Notes: generated from the sequence alone by a model not told the origin. 64,000 nucleotides of DNA from Leidyana gryllorum EB-2025a (GCA_048772705.1 JBLWGC010000169.1:124001-188000), one strand, 5' to 3'. Numbered from the stretch's first letter, positions 33,925 through 45,700 are shown. Numbers and translations: made by a program.

Positions 33925-35953
33925 ATGGCGAGCCTGATCCTATCCCAGGATTGGCGGGCAGTTGTCGCACTCACAGAGTCTATCATTGGTGTGACGAGGC
34001 TTCTATTTCCTTGCAGTGCTATGTATTGCCCTTGTCGCGATTGCCTTTACGCATATCATCACCACGGATTGTTCCCTAAGTGAGTCCTGTCGTATTGGGA
34101 CTGGACAGAATGTGTCTTTTTGAGCAGTGGTGGTTGGCCTCACCTCATACTCGAGCAACCAGCGGTTGTCGCTAAGCCGAACTATCATACCTCCTCCTCT
34201 CACTCCTCATCCAGTTCGTCATACAGCTATTACGAGGACTCGCAGAGCAACAGCAACTCTTCTGGAACCAGCAGCGGGGAACACTCAAGCAGCAATCGCG
34301 CCGTCTCCGTGAGCGACCATGACAGAGACAACGAAGCCGTCGCCACCGCCACCCCCGAGGAACTGTCAACAGCGGAAACCGCCTATATGGTTGCCAGACT
34401 GCTGCGATTTGTCCCGCAGGCCACAGTACCCGACGCTCTCCAGTGAGACACACTGTACTCCCAGCCTATGTCGCAATTGTCGTGCACAGAGCGTTACGCA
34501 TGTCCGATAACGACTTGCACAGTGCAGTTCGGTACCTTGTGGATGCGATGGTGGATCGCACAGCGCGTGTGAGCTAGACTGCACTGGCATTGACTTTCAT
34601 TTGACCGCTCAGCGCAGAGAGGCGAGACGCCTCGCTCAGGGCAGCATCGGCGACATCTTCCCTCACAGCGCCTTCGACGGAACTCAAAGCTCAGCTACAG
34701 CCAACGAGTCGGCAACGGGTACAAATGCGCTCCCTTGGGTCAGCTACTCAGACATGCTCGCTGGAGTTGGAAGCCAACAACCCCCTCCGATATCGCCGCT
34801 CATTTCATTCCTCGAGAACCAGGCCAAACCCTCTGGACGCCGAAAAGCACTTCTGATCGGCATCAGCTATTTGGGCACCAGTCACCAATTGAAAGGACCC
34901 CTGGAGGACGCAAGACGTCTCAAGGCGCTCTTGACACGAGTATACGCGTTCCCGGATCATCCGACCTCATTACTGGAACTGACTGAAAGCGCCGAGGATG
35001 CAATTTATCGCCCGACTCGGGCGAATATCCTCAAGGTATTTGCGCAACCGACTGCACAGTGCACATTTCGTGTGCATCACACTCTCACACTGCATCGTGC
35101 ACGAGCACTATTCAAGTCTACGCACCACACTTTGCACTATGCACCGGTTGGACAGCTGCTTCCTCTATGTGTTTCTGATGCGATCGATATTACTGTGGTA
35201 CAGGCGATGCAATGGCTGACGCAAAATGCGTCGCCAGGCGATGTGCTGTTTTTTCATTATTCGGGCCATGGTGGGCAACTGCCTGCCTTAGAAGGCGATG
35301 AGTATGAGAGCGACGGGCTGGATGAGACCATCCTGCCTCTAGATTACGAAACCGCAGGAATGTTGCGGGACGATGACTTGAATGCACATTTAGTACAGAA
35401 AGTACCTCGGGGGGCGAAGCTGATTGCCATTCTTGACTCTTGCCACAGTGGCACCGGACTCGATCTGCCACATGTCTGGGACCAATATACACACCAATGG
35501 AGACGGGAACGGGCTAAGTATCAGCCACCCGCCGATATCACTTTGCTGGCAGGATGCAGAGCCGATCAGACGTCAGCGGATGTCAAGTTTGGATCTGGAT
35601 ACAATGCCCAGGCTGGAGGAGCCATGACTTTAGCTTTCCTATCTGCAATTTGCGCCCGACCTTTCCGCCAAACGTTCAAAAGTTTGCTTTCCCAAATGAT
35701 GGCCAGTCTTCGTAGCAGAGGATTTCGACAAACTGTGCAACTGAGCAGTTCCTTTCCCTTCCCCATCGACCGCCGGTTCGGGTAAGTCAGTCAGTCAGTC
35801 AGTCAGTCAGTCCGTCCCTCAGTCAGCCAGTCACTCACTACTAACTCACACTCACTCAGTCACCACATTGCCTCCCTTGACTGTCTGATCTCCCACAATC
35901 GCTCTGTCTTATGTTTTCCCACTGTCAGCTTTGATGATATTCTGCTGCGATGA
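33925..35953 (+). CDS. Type I-like metacaspase with UBA-like N-terminal region
   Basis: Exons: 33925 to about 34081, 34119 to about 34445, about 34487 to 34569, 34613 to about 35034, 35203 to about 35784, and a final short exon ending at 35953. The peptidase C14 core has RKALLIGISYLG at its start, the catalytic His in HYSGHGG and the catalytic Cys in LDSCHSGTG, with acidic calcium-site residues after (DYETAGMLRDDDL). Metacaspases cleave after Arg/Lys and act in protein quality control or cell death. Upstream lie a short Cys/His-rich exon (MYCPCRDC), a Ser/Tyr-rich linker and a three-helix segment (LQALRMSDNDLHSAVRYLV) that resembles a UBA/CUE fold. That last assignment is inference. The last intron holds (GTCA)n. 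Confidence 0.75.
35785..35835. repeat. (GTCA)n tetranucleotide repeat in metacaspase intron
   Basis: The repeat begins within the donor (GTAAGTCAGTCAGTC) and runs for about 12 imperfect units, so the splice site itself is part of the repeat. Confidence 0.85.
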
Positions 35954-36129
35954 TGCATGTTTTGTTCGCACAACCGATTATTATTCCCTAATGGTCGTCC
36001 CCGCCCCACCCAGCAGCCTCCAGGGGCACCGCTGTAGCGGCTGCGAATTATTTTAGACAGAACATTATTTTGCAAATCGACTGTAAGAATCGGGTGTAAA
36101 GAAATTCCACGAGTAGTAGATAGAGCGCA

Positions 36130-36492
36130 ATGAAGCTGGTGCGATTTTTGATGCGTCTGGCGAATGAGTCGGTGGTCATCGAACTCAAGAATGGTACCGT
36201 TGTTCAAGGCACAGTCGTTGGAGTGGACATTTCTATGAATACCCACTTGAAGAGTGTCAAGATGACGGTCAAAGGACGAAACCCCGTCAGCGTGGACCAT
36301 CTCACTATCCGAGGCGCCACCATCCGCCATTGGATCCTCTCAGACTCCATTCCTCTCGACACCTTCCTGATCGACGATACTCCCAAGGAAAGGCCGCCCA
36401 GAGAAGGTAGAGGAATGGGAAGAGCCGCCCGTGGAGGTCGAGGTATGCGAGGTGGACGAGGCATGCGCGGCCGTGGTGGAATGAGACGTTAA
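36130..36492 (+). CDS. SNRPD1: Small nuclear ribonucleoprotein Sm D1, 120 aa
   Basis: Intronless. The N-terminus [20 protein letters not shown] is the Sm1 motif, with [17 protein letters not shown] continuing it; the Sm2 motif lies at [20 protein letters not shown]. The C-terminus is an Arg-Gly tail ([16 protein letters not shown]), the usual site of symmetric dimethylarginine in Sm D1. The protein is part of the seven-membered Sm ring on U1, U2, U4 and U5 snRNAs. Length and order match the family exactly. The U1-70K gene lies in the same window at 63.5 kb. Confidence 0.95.
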   Translation: MKLVRFLMRLANESVVIELKNGTVVQGTVVGVDISMNTHLKSVKMTVKGRNPVSVDHLTIRGATIRHWILSDSIPLDTFLIDDTPKERPPREGRGMGRAARGGRGMRGGRGMRGRGGMRR

Positions 36493-37025
36493 GGGGACGA
36501 CCAGCAGCAAGAAACAAGAAGCTGTGTAGTGTTACCAGCCTAGCGAGCGTATCAACATGACAGCAAGAGGGATAGCGGCCATAAATTGCGGAGCTGGCCG
36601 GCCCATCTGCCTCAGGCCCAATAATCACTCAGCCTGCCCCGTCCTGTCATTATCCCGGATTGCTGCTGACTGACTACCTGTCTGCCCTCAATAATAATTC
36701 GCCACAGGGCTCTTGGTGCCCACCAGGAGCCAGCCAGTTTCGATTCCGAGGCTAGGAAGAAGGTCTGTGTACATCAGTAAATGTGTATGTACCACCCGTG
36801 TTGGTTGTGCTTGGTTTGATGATCGAGGAACGACTAACTGACTGATTGACGGACTGACTGACTGACTGACTGACTGACTGTACGAACGAATGTATCGCCG
36901 ATACTCAATTGCTGAAAGACATCAACGAAGTGTTCAAGTACTGTGCGGATGCCATGTCTCCGTGTTCGCACACACAAAGTGTGTGCAGATGGTAAAGTAG
37001 CGCTAAATGATAAAAAGTACATTGG
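36493..37025. other. Intergenic region with (ACTG)n repeat
   Basis: 533 bp between convergent genes. An ACTG tetranucleotide tract occupies about 36853-36880, and a CACACA...TGTGTG inverted repeat lies at about 36968-36983. No gene is seen. Confidence 0.5.
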
Positions 37026-38990
37026 TCACTGCCGATTGGTGATTCTATTGAGGCACCGGAGTCGGAGTGACCTTCTGTTGACTGTATCATCCCTATAGAA
37101 GACGTGTCTGAATCTGCGATCCTTGTGGATCCAAAGGAGATAGACGGGAGCCGCTGTAGATAACAAACTGAGGCCCGTGATGACCACATCAATCTCCCAG
37201 AACGAATGCCCTTTGTCAGAAACGATTAGTAGCGGATATAAAAGGAGCACAAAGGCCCCCGTCAACCACTGGGCAACGCCCGCCACCTTTATATTGATGG
37301 GTGTGTCATAGACGGCTTGAGCAGCAGCAAACGGGAACAGTCCAATGGCAGCCAGATAGATCCAATGCAATAAAAGTGATACCAGCGCAGCCGGTAGATT
37401 GTCCACAATCAAGTTTGTCAACGAATGAGTCATGGCCACGAGACTCAGTCCTATGGCTATCACGAAAGGCCCGAAGCGGTCGAACAAATGACCAATCAAC
37501 AAGGCTGGGAGACACGATAACGGCAGTGCCAGCTGAAAAGCAAACTGCAATGGCGGATGACGCTCGCGAGATGTCGAGGCAAACCACATCGTTCGGAAGC
37601 CTATGACCAGCATATACGCCAGAAACGGCCACATCCGGAACGACGCAGCCGACGCTAAGCAGTCACGCCACAGCCGCTCATCAGTTGTCACTCGAAGATA
37701 CCGATATGGCAGCAAACAAGGAGTCGGCACGTGCGCCAGTCCACCACCACCGGGCTCCAAGATGGCAACACCCCCTCCTCCGACGACGCCAGCATCATAT
37801 TGGTGGCGCTTTGTAGCCACACCCCCTGCGTGGTGCCGAACCCATATCGTCCGAGGGAGCATTAGCAATGCCGAGAAAGCAGCTATTGCCACGAAGGCTG
37901 CGTAGATTTCGCATCCAGTTGAGATGTTCAAAGGGCGTTGCTCCTTGTGAAAGTGACCCAATGCCAGAATCGGCGCTGTGCCCAAAACACGACAACCCCA
38001 AATAATCGATCCCAACTTGCCTCGTCCAGAATGAAACAAATGTGTGATCTGATGAAATAACCCACTCAAAAGCAGCCAACACACACAATATCAGCACACA
38101 CAAACAAGACGTTGAGCACATTTGACGCACCTGATGGAGACCTCCGTGAGCCAAATCGCCCCCCATAGCGATCAGCATACACGCGAGACCGGCTAAATGG
38201 GTGCTGTGGTTGACGGTCGCTCCTAACAAGAGCAGACCCACAACGCGACACAGCAATCCCAGTGCCACCGCTGTACGCGGTCCCAGTACACTGCTGAGTC
38301 CGCCAGCCATAAAGTTCACCAACGCCCCCAACGTGAGTGTCAAATACACTGCGCGTCGTTGGGATCCGCACGTTCCAACCAATACATCGCGCCATGGTAC
38401 CTCGTCCTCACAGAGCGCTGTAAACGACTTTCGAGACAACAACAACTCCGAAACTCGACCCCACAGCAAGTAGTACGGAGCCGAGAAGATGGCTATTCCA
38501 CAGGCAGCGCCGAACAGTATCCAACGGGACTCAGGAAAGTCACGACGCACCGCCGACGGCGGCCGTTGGGGGGTGTGCGCTAGCGGCCTATGCACTTCAC
38601 ACTGAACTCCAGAACGAGAAGGCCAATCCACTTCCTGTCTCGCAAAGACAAATCAAGTCCACATTCCTCACCAAATGAACAGAGAAACCACTCAAGATCA
38701 GACAGCAAACGGCAAACAACAAACAGCGAACATTCCAGCAGGCAGCTAACACACTTCACACACACTTCACACACCTCACACATGCCACACAGCCACACAC
38801 CCACCCCATACACACACACACACACACACACACACGTTTACTCACGACAGGTGGTGGTTCGTGGGAGCATTTGCTCCTGGCCAAGACTGCCCTGGACATT
38901 GGTTGAGAGCGTTTGAAACTGTGCTGTACCGTAGGAGGCGTCTTCCAGCTTCCTCATAGGCGGCGTTTGAGGTTTGGGGAGTGGCTGCAT
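37026..38990 (-). CDS. MFS transporter, SLC43/FMP42-like
   Basis: Exon 1 starts at ATG 38990 with a soluble 45-residue N-terminus (MQPLPKPQTPPM). Exon 2 covers the first transmembrane half, including YYLLWGRVSELLL and the loop SVLGPRTAVALG (position of the MFS motif A), ending at LHQ/GTGCGT. Exon 3 (about 38055 down) gives the second half, with the motif-A-like GHLFDRFGPFV. About 12 hydrophobic segments in total and a long central loop agree with the major facilitator superfamily; the order is most like the SLC43/FMP42 amino-acid transporter group, a weak assignment. The junction between exons 1 and 2 (near 38610) can be closed only with a weaker acceptor. Confidence 0.65.
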
Positions 38991-39302
38991 TTGAGTCTCT
39001 ACAGTGAGCGGTTAAGCGCGCAGGTCTCGGGTTTTCGGATCGGCGCGGTTCCAAGAGGGCAGTGACAGGTCGCATAGCGGCCACGGAGGCCGAGCAATGC
39101 GAAGAGTATGATCTACAGGCCGGCGTATACCACCTTGTGGAGAGACGAGTACCTCGCAAGAGGAGTGACGCTCACTGATACCGGCGTGGGCGGCAGTGGT
39201 GAGGGCCATCTCGGTGGCGGTTTGGCGGCGTCCCGTTCCATGACGGTCCTTGTACGGACACGTGTTTGTACAAACGGGACAACATTACGTGTCTGATCGT
39301 CG

Positions 39303-39551
39303 ATGATCTTCGCCGCCGTTTTGCTAGTGTTGATAGGCCTTTACGTGGGTATGGCGTTCCCACCGAGGCCGTGGGTACGCTCCCTCTCACTGGCGGCCAC
39401 CGCACTGCTGTGCCTTTATGTGGTGCTGAACCTGACTCTTCCGACGTTGGTATTCCTGACTTCAGTGGGTGGCTTGTTTGTTCTGCTACCCATTACAATC
39501 GTTCGGCGACTTCGGCGCGGCGGGGAGAGCCACACGGCGTCAAGTTGCTGA
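39303..39551 (+). CDS. Small polytopic membrane protein, 82 aa
   Basis: MIFAAVLLVLIGLYVGMAF is followed by two more hydrophobic helices and a basic tail (RRLRRGGES). Three predicted membrane spans in 82 residues suggest a small subunit of a larger membrane complex, but I cannot match it to a specific one such as an OST or V-ATPase subunit. A longer frame overlapping on the same strand is non-hydrophobic and is less likely. The gene ends 80 bp before a cluster of telomere-box-like motifs. Confidence 0.5.
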   Translation: MIFAAVLLVLIGLYVGMAFPPRPWVRSLSLAATALLCLYVVLNLTLPTLVFLTSVGGLFVLLPITIVRRLRRGGESHTASSC

Positions 39552-39632
39552 CGGGGGGCCTTGTGATGGCCATTATTCTTCTCAGCTATCACGAACGGTG
39601 ACAAGCCCAGACCGACCGACCCTTGCACGTCC

Positions 39633-39695
39633 AAACCCTAGTTAGCCGGTGCAAACCCTAGCCACCGCAAAACCCTAGCGGCCGCAAAACCCTAG
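39633..39695. promoter_or_regulatory. Four telobox-like AAACCCTAG motifs
   Basis: AAACCCTAG occurs at about 39633, 39653, 39670 and 39687, with 17-20 bp spacing. The related AAACCCTAA telobox is a promoter element bound by Myb-type telomere-repeat proteins in plants and is the complement of the TTTAGGG telomere repeat. Here the copies are regularly spaced and separated by GC-rich linkers, so this is not a telomere. The intergenic position is compatible with a promoter role. Confidence 0.5.
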
Positions 39696-40643
39696 AAGGC
39701 ATTCGATGTGCGGCATTCAATATATTCGACATTCGATAGTATCAATCGCCATTCGCAGTCGATTTGCAGCGGAGCGGAAGACAGATGTTATACAGATAGT
39801 AGACAGAGAGCTCGCGTCTTCGTTGGTTTTTTTTTCGCAATGGGGGACCAAAAGGGAACAGATAGATCACCAAGCATTAATCGATCAAAGCCCAGTTGTG
39901 CATCGACCGCGAGTATTGATTCTGAAAGGTAATTTGGACCTTTGTATTCAGTTGGAGTCGCTTTACCGAAACCAAACTCACCTCCGGATAAAATTGCCGA
40001 TCGCTCCGCCAGTAGATGTCGGCGGCGGCCTCGGAGATTTGGAGTTGGATGGACAGCGACAAGGACGGGGAGACTTGGGACACTCAGCTCGCTTTGCGGG
40101 CGCCGGGGGCGTGACACATTCTGCGCTAGAAACCACGCGTGATCGAGATCGACTGAAAATCGATCCCGACTTCTTGCAATCCTTCGCAGCTCGGATTCCC
40201 TCGATCACCGCGCCTCCTACTTCCGCTTTGATGTGCCCGCTCGAGCAGGGGCAAACTGAGGGTAACAAACAGTTGTAGATGACCACCATGCAGCAGTAGT
40301 GTTGGGAGCACCAGCCAGGCATCACAGATCGAAGACACACGACGCAACGTATTTGGAAAGAGTGTACAACGGCGGATGGCGCGGGACAGACAGGCAGACA
40401 GACTAATCAGACATCATCAAGTTGCTTCGAATTCTCCAACAAACAGTGTTGGTCAGCTCTCATCTATCGCTCGCCATCAGCTCTTGTGACAGGTAGAAGT
40501 GGGCTGTGCAGTGTGCAGTGAGCATATAGAAGGCTGCACACACTATTAAGTGTGTGCAGCGCGCATTGTGCATTGTGTTGTGCGTGCGACACGCAACATC
40601 AAATTTGTGGTCCGCATTTGTGTTATTCGCAAAGTGGACAGTT
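39696..40643. other. Poorly resolved region with a possible minus-strand gene
   Basis: The best coding candidate is on the minus strand: an exon ending at a donor near 39984 (SEAAADIYWRSDRQFYPE) splices in phase to a short terminal exon (NQYSRSMHNWALID) stopping at 39877. Upstream exons toward 40340 could not be joined. A plus-strand frame at 39706-40278 overlaps it. At about 40534-40580 there is a strong inverted repeat (GCTGCACACACT...AGTGTGTGCAGC). No RNA gene was recognised. Confidence 0.35.
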
Positions 40644-42683
40644 TCAGGTATTGGGTGTGGTACGAATTGCTGCTTGGGCAAAGTGTGTCAGCGAGGAGGG
40701 TAGCTCACGCGTGATGCAGCGTTTCTCAGGGCAGTGGGGGCAGCCGAAATGTAGTAGTTGTACTTTGAGTCTGTTGGTGGCATCTTCGAGCGAGCGGTAC
40801 TCGTCCATGAGAATATCGAGTCGTCTGCGTTCGTCGAAGATGCGTTCGCGCATTTCCTTTGCACGGGCGAGGTGGATAGCGCGTTCCTCGCGGAGGCGCG
40901 TGAGGGCGTGTTTAATGTTCTCACGTTCCTTGGTGGTGCAGTTTTTGAGGGTGCCGAATTCCTCAGCTGACCTCTGTTTTTCGAGAACTTCTTCATCTGC
41001 GACTTTGCGTTCGATCTCTGTGATGAGAGTTTTGAGTCGTCTGGCTTCATCTCGTAACATTGAGATGGATTCTCGGCCTCTGTGGTGATGGAGTGCTTCA
41101 AGAGTTTGTATGCGTCTCGCTGTCTCCTCTTCGTGCCAGGCGAGTCTGTTCTCTTCTCGTTGAATTCGGAGCAAAATCTCTTCCACAGCCTCCAGTTCGC
41201 CTCGTTCAGCTTGAATGCGCGACTCTGCCGCCATTTGCAGTTCCGCCGCCCGTCTCATTCGGTCGCGTAGTTCTCTCAGGTCTTCGCAGCTCGCAGGAGA
41301 GTGTTCTCCCCGCAGAATACGAAGGAGCTCAATGTGCGACATGAGTGGGTGCCGCGACGCGTGACGGAGCGCGCGATCTTCGATGTGGTGGACAGCCGCC
41401 GTCTCCACTGCCGCCAAGGCGGCCGCTCCTACGGCGTGGCGGACGGGGTGGTGTTCCGCAGCCTCTTCGGTGAGAATCTTGGGAGTGGACACGGCCCGTC
41501 TGGAACAGAGTGTTTCGACTCCAATTCCGGCCAGAGCTCTCTTCAACGTTGGACACGGAGTAACATGACGAGATCGACGATGTAGACGACAGGGAGACAC
41601 GGCATTCGTGGGGATTTCTTGGCGTCTCGCTACCTTCTTGTCATGGTGCTTCCGATGCATCTTAGTAGCCGCCATTAGTCCAGCGCCTATTGCTGCCGTC
41701 TCAGCTATATTCAAGCGATGTTTTCTGTGTTCCGCGTCACTGTCATCACCTCGATGGTGATGGAAGTGGTCCAACAGTTGTTCAGCTGCTTCCCGTAAAT
41801 GATGGTCATGTGATGGTGTCTCCGTCTCCTTGCCGCCTTTCGGCGTCTCCGTCTCCTTGACAGCCGCCTCCGCCGTCTCGTTCTCCTTTTTCTTCTTGTG
41901 GTGGTGACGGACGGTGGCAGCGGCTCCCAGGACTGCAGCCGCTCCTAGAACACCCGCCACAGCCTTGTGGTGATGGTGATGATGTGCAGGATCTTTGTTG
42001 TCGTCACTCTCACTGTGTGCCACAGACCCCGCCGTCTCCTTGCGCGAGCCCGACGTCTCCTTGTGCAGAACGGCACACTTGGAGGAGTGGTGTTCCTTGG
42101 GCTCTTTACTGTCAGAGGACTGTCGGCGTTCGTGTTCGCGATGTATGGCCTCGGCGGCGAGTGCCACTCCGGCAGCAGCGGCTACTTTGCCAGACTTGAG
42201 GGCCTTGCAGGGTCGGGGTGAGTGTTCGGACTTGCGCGCGGCGAGTTCTCCGGCAGCGAAGCCCGCGGCGGCTCCCAAGGCGGCGGCAGCGAGTTTGTGT
42301 GAGGAATTGCTGTGGGATGCGGAGGAAGACGAGGAGGAAGAGGAGCGACTGCGTTGATGGTGATGTTTGCGGAGACGGTGTCTCCGTCTGTGGTGGTTGT
42401 CGTTATCGGCGTCTCCGTCGGTGGCACGTCGCGAGTCGGCGGCGAGTTTGGCCGCCGCGTTGGCTATGAAGCTTTTGTGCAGGTGGCAGTGGGGTTCATG
42501 GACGGCGGGTTGGTGTTCACATAGACAGCCAAAGGAGGGCGGAGACGGCGGCGGGTTGATGTGTGCTTCAACCACTTTGCAGGAAGGGCTCTCGGGAGGG
42601 GGGGGCGCCTCAGTATTGGAGGAACTTCGCAGCCCCGTTTTGATAGAGTCCACGATCCGAAAAGGCAGCAGCTTTTGAGCCAT
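40644..42683 (-). CDS. His-rich protein with repeated Ala/Gly helices and C-terminal coiled coil
   Basis: Intronless from ATG 42683 (MAQKLLPFRIVDSIKTG); a longer upstream frame lacks an ATG. The protein contains five Ala/Gly-rich segments of about 15-20 residues, each flanked by His/Lys/Arg clusters: LAAAALGAAAGFAAGELAA, KVAAAAGVALAAEA, AVAGVLGAAAVLGAAAT, IAETAAIGAGLMAATK and VRHAVGAAALAAVETAAV. The Gly/Ala spacing resembles glycine-zipper helices and the fungal DUF3824 pattern, where such helices alternate with His/Arg stretches. The C-terminal 200 residues form a charged coiled coil, followed by CPHCPEKRC. Membrane association and metal binding by the His clusters are inferred. It sits 82 bp after the kinase stop. 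Confidence 0.6.
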   Translation of the reverse strand: MAQKLLPFRIVDSIKTGLRSSSNTEAPPPPESPSCKVVEAHINPPPSPPSFGCLCEHQPAVHEPHCHLHKSFIANAAAKLAADSRRATDGDADNDNHHRRRHRLRKHHHQRSRSSSSSSSSASHSNSSHKLAAAALGAAAGFAAGELAARKSEHSPRPCKALKSGKVAAAAGVALAAEAIHREHERRQSSDSKEPKEHHSSKCAVLHKETSGSRKETAGSVAHSESDDNKDPAHHHHHHKAVAGVLGAAAVLGAAATVRHHHKKKKENETAEAAVKETETPKGGKETETPSHDHHLREAAEQLLDHFHHHRGDDSDAEHRKHRLNIAETAAIGAGLMAATKMHRKHHDKKVARRQEIPTNAVSPCRLHRRSRHVTPCPTLKRALAGIGVETLCSRRAVSTPKILTEEAAEHHPVRHAVGAAALAAVETAAVHHIEDRALRHASRHPLMSHIELLRILRGEHSPASCEDLRELRDRMRRAAELQMAAESRIQAERGELEAVEEILLRIQREENRLAWHEEETARRIQTLEALHHHRGRESISMLRDEARRLKTLITEIERKVADEEVLEKQRSAEEFGTLKNCTTKERENIKHALTRLREERAIHLARAKEMRERIFDERRRLDILMDEYRSLEDATNRLKVQLLHFGCPHCPEKRCITRELPSSLTHFAQAAIRTTPNT

Positions 42684-42765
42684 ATCCGCACTCACTGAGC
42701 CCGAGAGCTCTTTGCATGTCCCAACCCTTTCCGTACTCAAAGGGGCGCCCCAGACCACCCGGTCA

Positions 42766-45700
42766 TCACAGCAGACTTAGTGCGTGCGACACTTGCGTCT
42801 TTGCAAAGTAGGAACGTCCCTGGGCCGTCGCCAATGGAGACGGCGAGAACACGCGCTCAGACTTGGGCGTCACCACTGGACACAAACTACTGCGGCCTAA
42901 CGGCGCAGCAGCCAAACGCCCCGCAGCTACCATCCGGAACGCGGGAGCTGTCAATGTATCCACAGCCGTCGCAGTCGCCGGCATCAACCGCGTTCGGGCC
43001 ACCTGAATCCGGCCCGACTCATTAGCCACTGACTGCCAACTCAAACTCGTGTCTCGATAGTGCCGACTCGTGTGCCACGGAATACCCTCCTGTTTACTCG
43101 TTGATCGTGTGTGAGTGTGATGTAACGGACTGTGATGGTGGTGCAGCGTAGCTGCTGAATGCGGATGAGAGTGTGAATGATGAGTTGCCGTCGCCCCCGC
43201 ACTCGACGGCATCGCTGCTGACGCCGTCCCTCTATTGTAGTGAGGAGGCAGTGTCGTCGTTGACACTGTCGTAATCTGAGGCTTATGTAACTGAGGATAA
43301 CTTCGGTGCACCAAAGTCGTTCTCGGCTCAGCACTATGCGTAGTCGTAGTAGTCGTCGTGCTCGTCGACGTCGTACTCATCGGAGACGGCGCCCCCACAT
43401 GATACTGATGGTGATGGGGAGGCGGCGGCGTCGCACTCGGAGGAGACATCGACGACGACGACGCATTCAACAAACGCAACTCTGCCGCCGTCGGAATCGC
43501 TTTCCGACGCGATTGAGACTCTTTTCGAGATGCTGTCCGCCGTCGCCGAGCAGGAATCGTGCTCTTCCATGGTGTCTCCTCCACCGTACGGTGCTCAGGC
43601 AGACCTCCAGTCGTCGCCGCCCCGTCACGCCCCCATAACGACGACGATTCTTGCGTCGCCATTTGCGGACGAGGCACTCGCCCCCCGCTAGCCACCCACT
43701 CAGGACGCTCCGAAGGAACCTTCTTGTTCACAGACTCCGCAGCCACAGCCGGCGGACCGTGCTGTCGAGGCGTCACATTATCGCGAGACGCACTCTCCAA
43801 CCGCAATGTCGACGACAACAACCGACTGGTGTCGCTCGCGTCATCTTCGCCCTGAAAAGGAAAAGATGCAATCTCAACATCATAAATCAATCGCGCACAC
43901 CGCAAATGCACGTGCGCCGAGCGCCAAACCCCTTGCATCAAGCACATTCCCAGTCCCCGTTGCATCGAGCGACAAAGCCCTTGCATCGAGCAAATAGTCG
44001 GTGCATCGAGCAAGCAAATATCCTCCCCTTCCCTGCACGAGGAGGGCACTTACTTCGGCTTTATAAATTCTGCGTGTGAGTGGAGAGACGAGCAGAGAGC
44101 GCGGCGACATCCTGCTGGACCGAGCGCCGCCCGCACCAGAATCTTTTTTCTTGCTCAGGACAGAGAAGTAGTGTCTGGGTGACTCAGCTCCGCCTCTGGC
44201 TGTGGGGGGTGCACACAGCAAAGCGTCATAATGAGTCAGTAAACAGTATGAAGGCTTGCTTTTCCGGCAGAAGAGCATTAAATAGTATGTAAAGTACCGC
44301 TTGGGAACGTGTGGGCCTTGTTCGGCCAAAAGCCTTCGAATTGTTCTTGCTCTGCAAGGCGACAACTTTGATAGATCAACCAACTCCCAGCCAGCGTACC
44401 GTGACTCTATCTCGGCCAGAGGCCGCATTAATTCACTGTGGAGAGCTTTCCGGACCACCGGAAGCTGTAAGCTAAAGGTGCGCAGCAACCGCGGACGGTC
44501 GCCAGGCGGTGAAAGGGATAGGAGTTCCAGCATTAGACGTTCGTGCGCTTTCGGGGGCGGATCCTCATTCCCCTCGCTGGCTGGAAAGACAGACTTTCTC
44601 AGCAAACGAGGGTCCGCAATTCTCAAGAATGGGTGGTTTAACGCTTCATTGACGGACCTGCGGCGGAAAAGTGGCAACAAAGGTGGTGAGGGGACTCAGC
44701 CTTTCTCACATTCGGGTCTCGGGGTTGGGGTCCAACAAACGAAAGATGAAGTCCTTTGCATCTTCCGACACCAGCCCAGGGTCGATACCACATCTTTGGA
44801 ACAGCTCATTGTATTTCTGAGCAGCGCACAGATTCCAGTTGGGGTCATTGTCGTCAGGGTGAACAGACTGCAGATGGAGAGATGATGGGGGTAACGATGC
44901 CGCACCCAGCGCTTAGTTACCTCAAAGATTTCTGTTGCAAACAGAAAGTAAAAGGAAGACCAGCCCAGACACCAGGCATCAACCTTCGTCGCTTGATAGG
45001 GGGCGTGACAAAAGATCTCTGGAGGTCTGAACTTTTTGCCCACGCAGCCCTTATAAGGTACCGCGACCTCTTTCCCATCCGAATCGCTCCGGAACAATAC
45101 CGCTTGTCCGGGGTCGCAAAGTTGGATCTGTCCAAACGCGTCCAACGGGGCCACACAGACACACATCCACACATCCACACACCCGCACGCCCACACACCC
45201 ACACACCCGCACGCCCACACACCCGCACACCCACACACCCGCACACTCACACACACACACACCCACCGTGTATTCGCCTTCGAGGTTGTAAGAAAGGAGA
45301 CAATTTTCGAGGGAGAAGTCCTGCAGAGCAACGCCTTTGGCGTGACAGGCGTGCAGCCCCTCGGCGGCAGCCTTCATGGCCATGGCGGTGACTTCTTCGG
45401 GGAGACCCAGCGGATATTGTTTGAGCTGAGATCAGGTGGGATTGAGACTAGGGCTGGCCGCTCCGAGGCTCACCAGTTCAAGTAGATCCTCGCCATTAGC
45501 AAAGTCCGAGATGACAAAGTGGAAGTCCATAGCGCCGATAACTTCGCGAATAACAGCGACATTCTTGCAGCCGTGAAGAATTGGAGCGAAAAATACCTCC
45601 GCCAGAGGTGTCTCTGGCAAATCCGAGACGGGCCGATTGTCATCTGTGGCGCCACGAAATGGTCAGTGACAGCTTGTCGTCGCCTCACCTCGTTCCTGGT

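Noticed and set aside
39303-39551. V-ATPase subunit e or OST4-like identity for the small membrane protein
   Set aside because: Hydrophobic pattern fits loosely, but the conserved residues of those families are not present.
39633-39695. Chromosome end
   Set aside because: Motifs are separated by GC-rich linkers and the sequence continues into genes on both sides.
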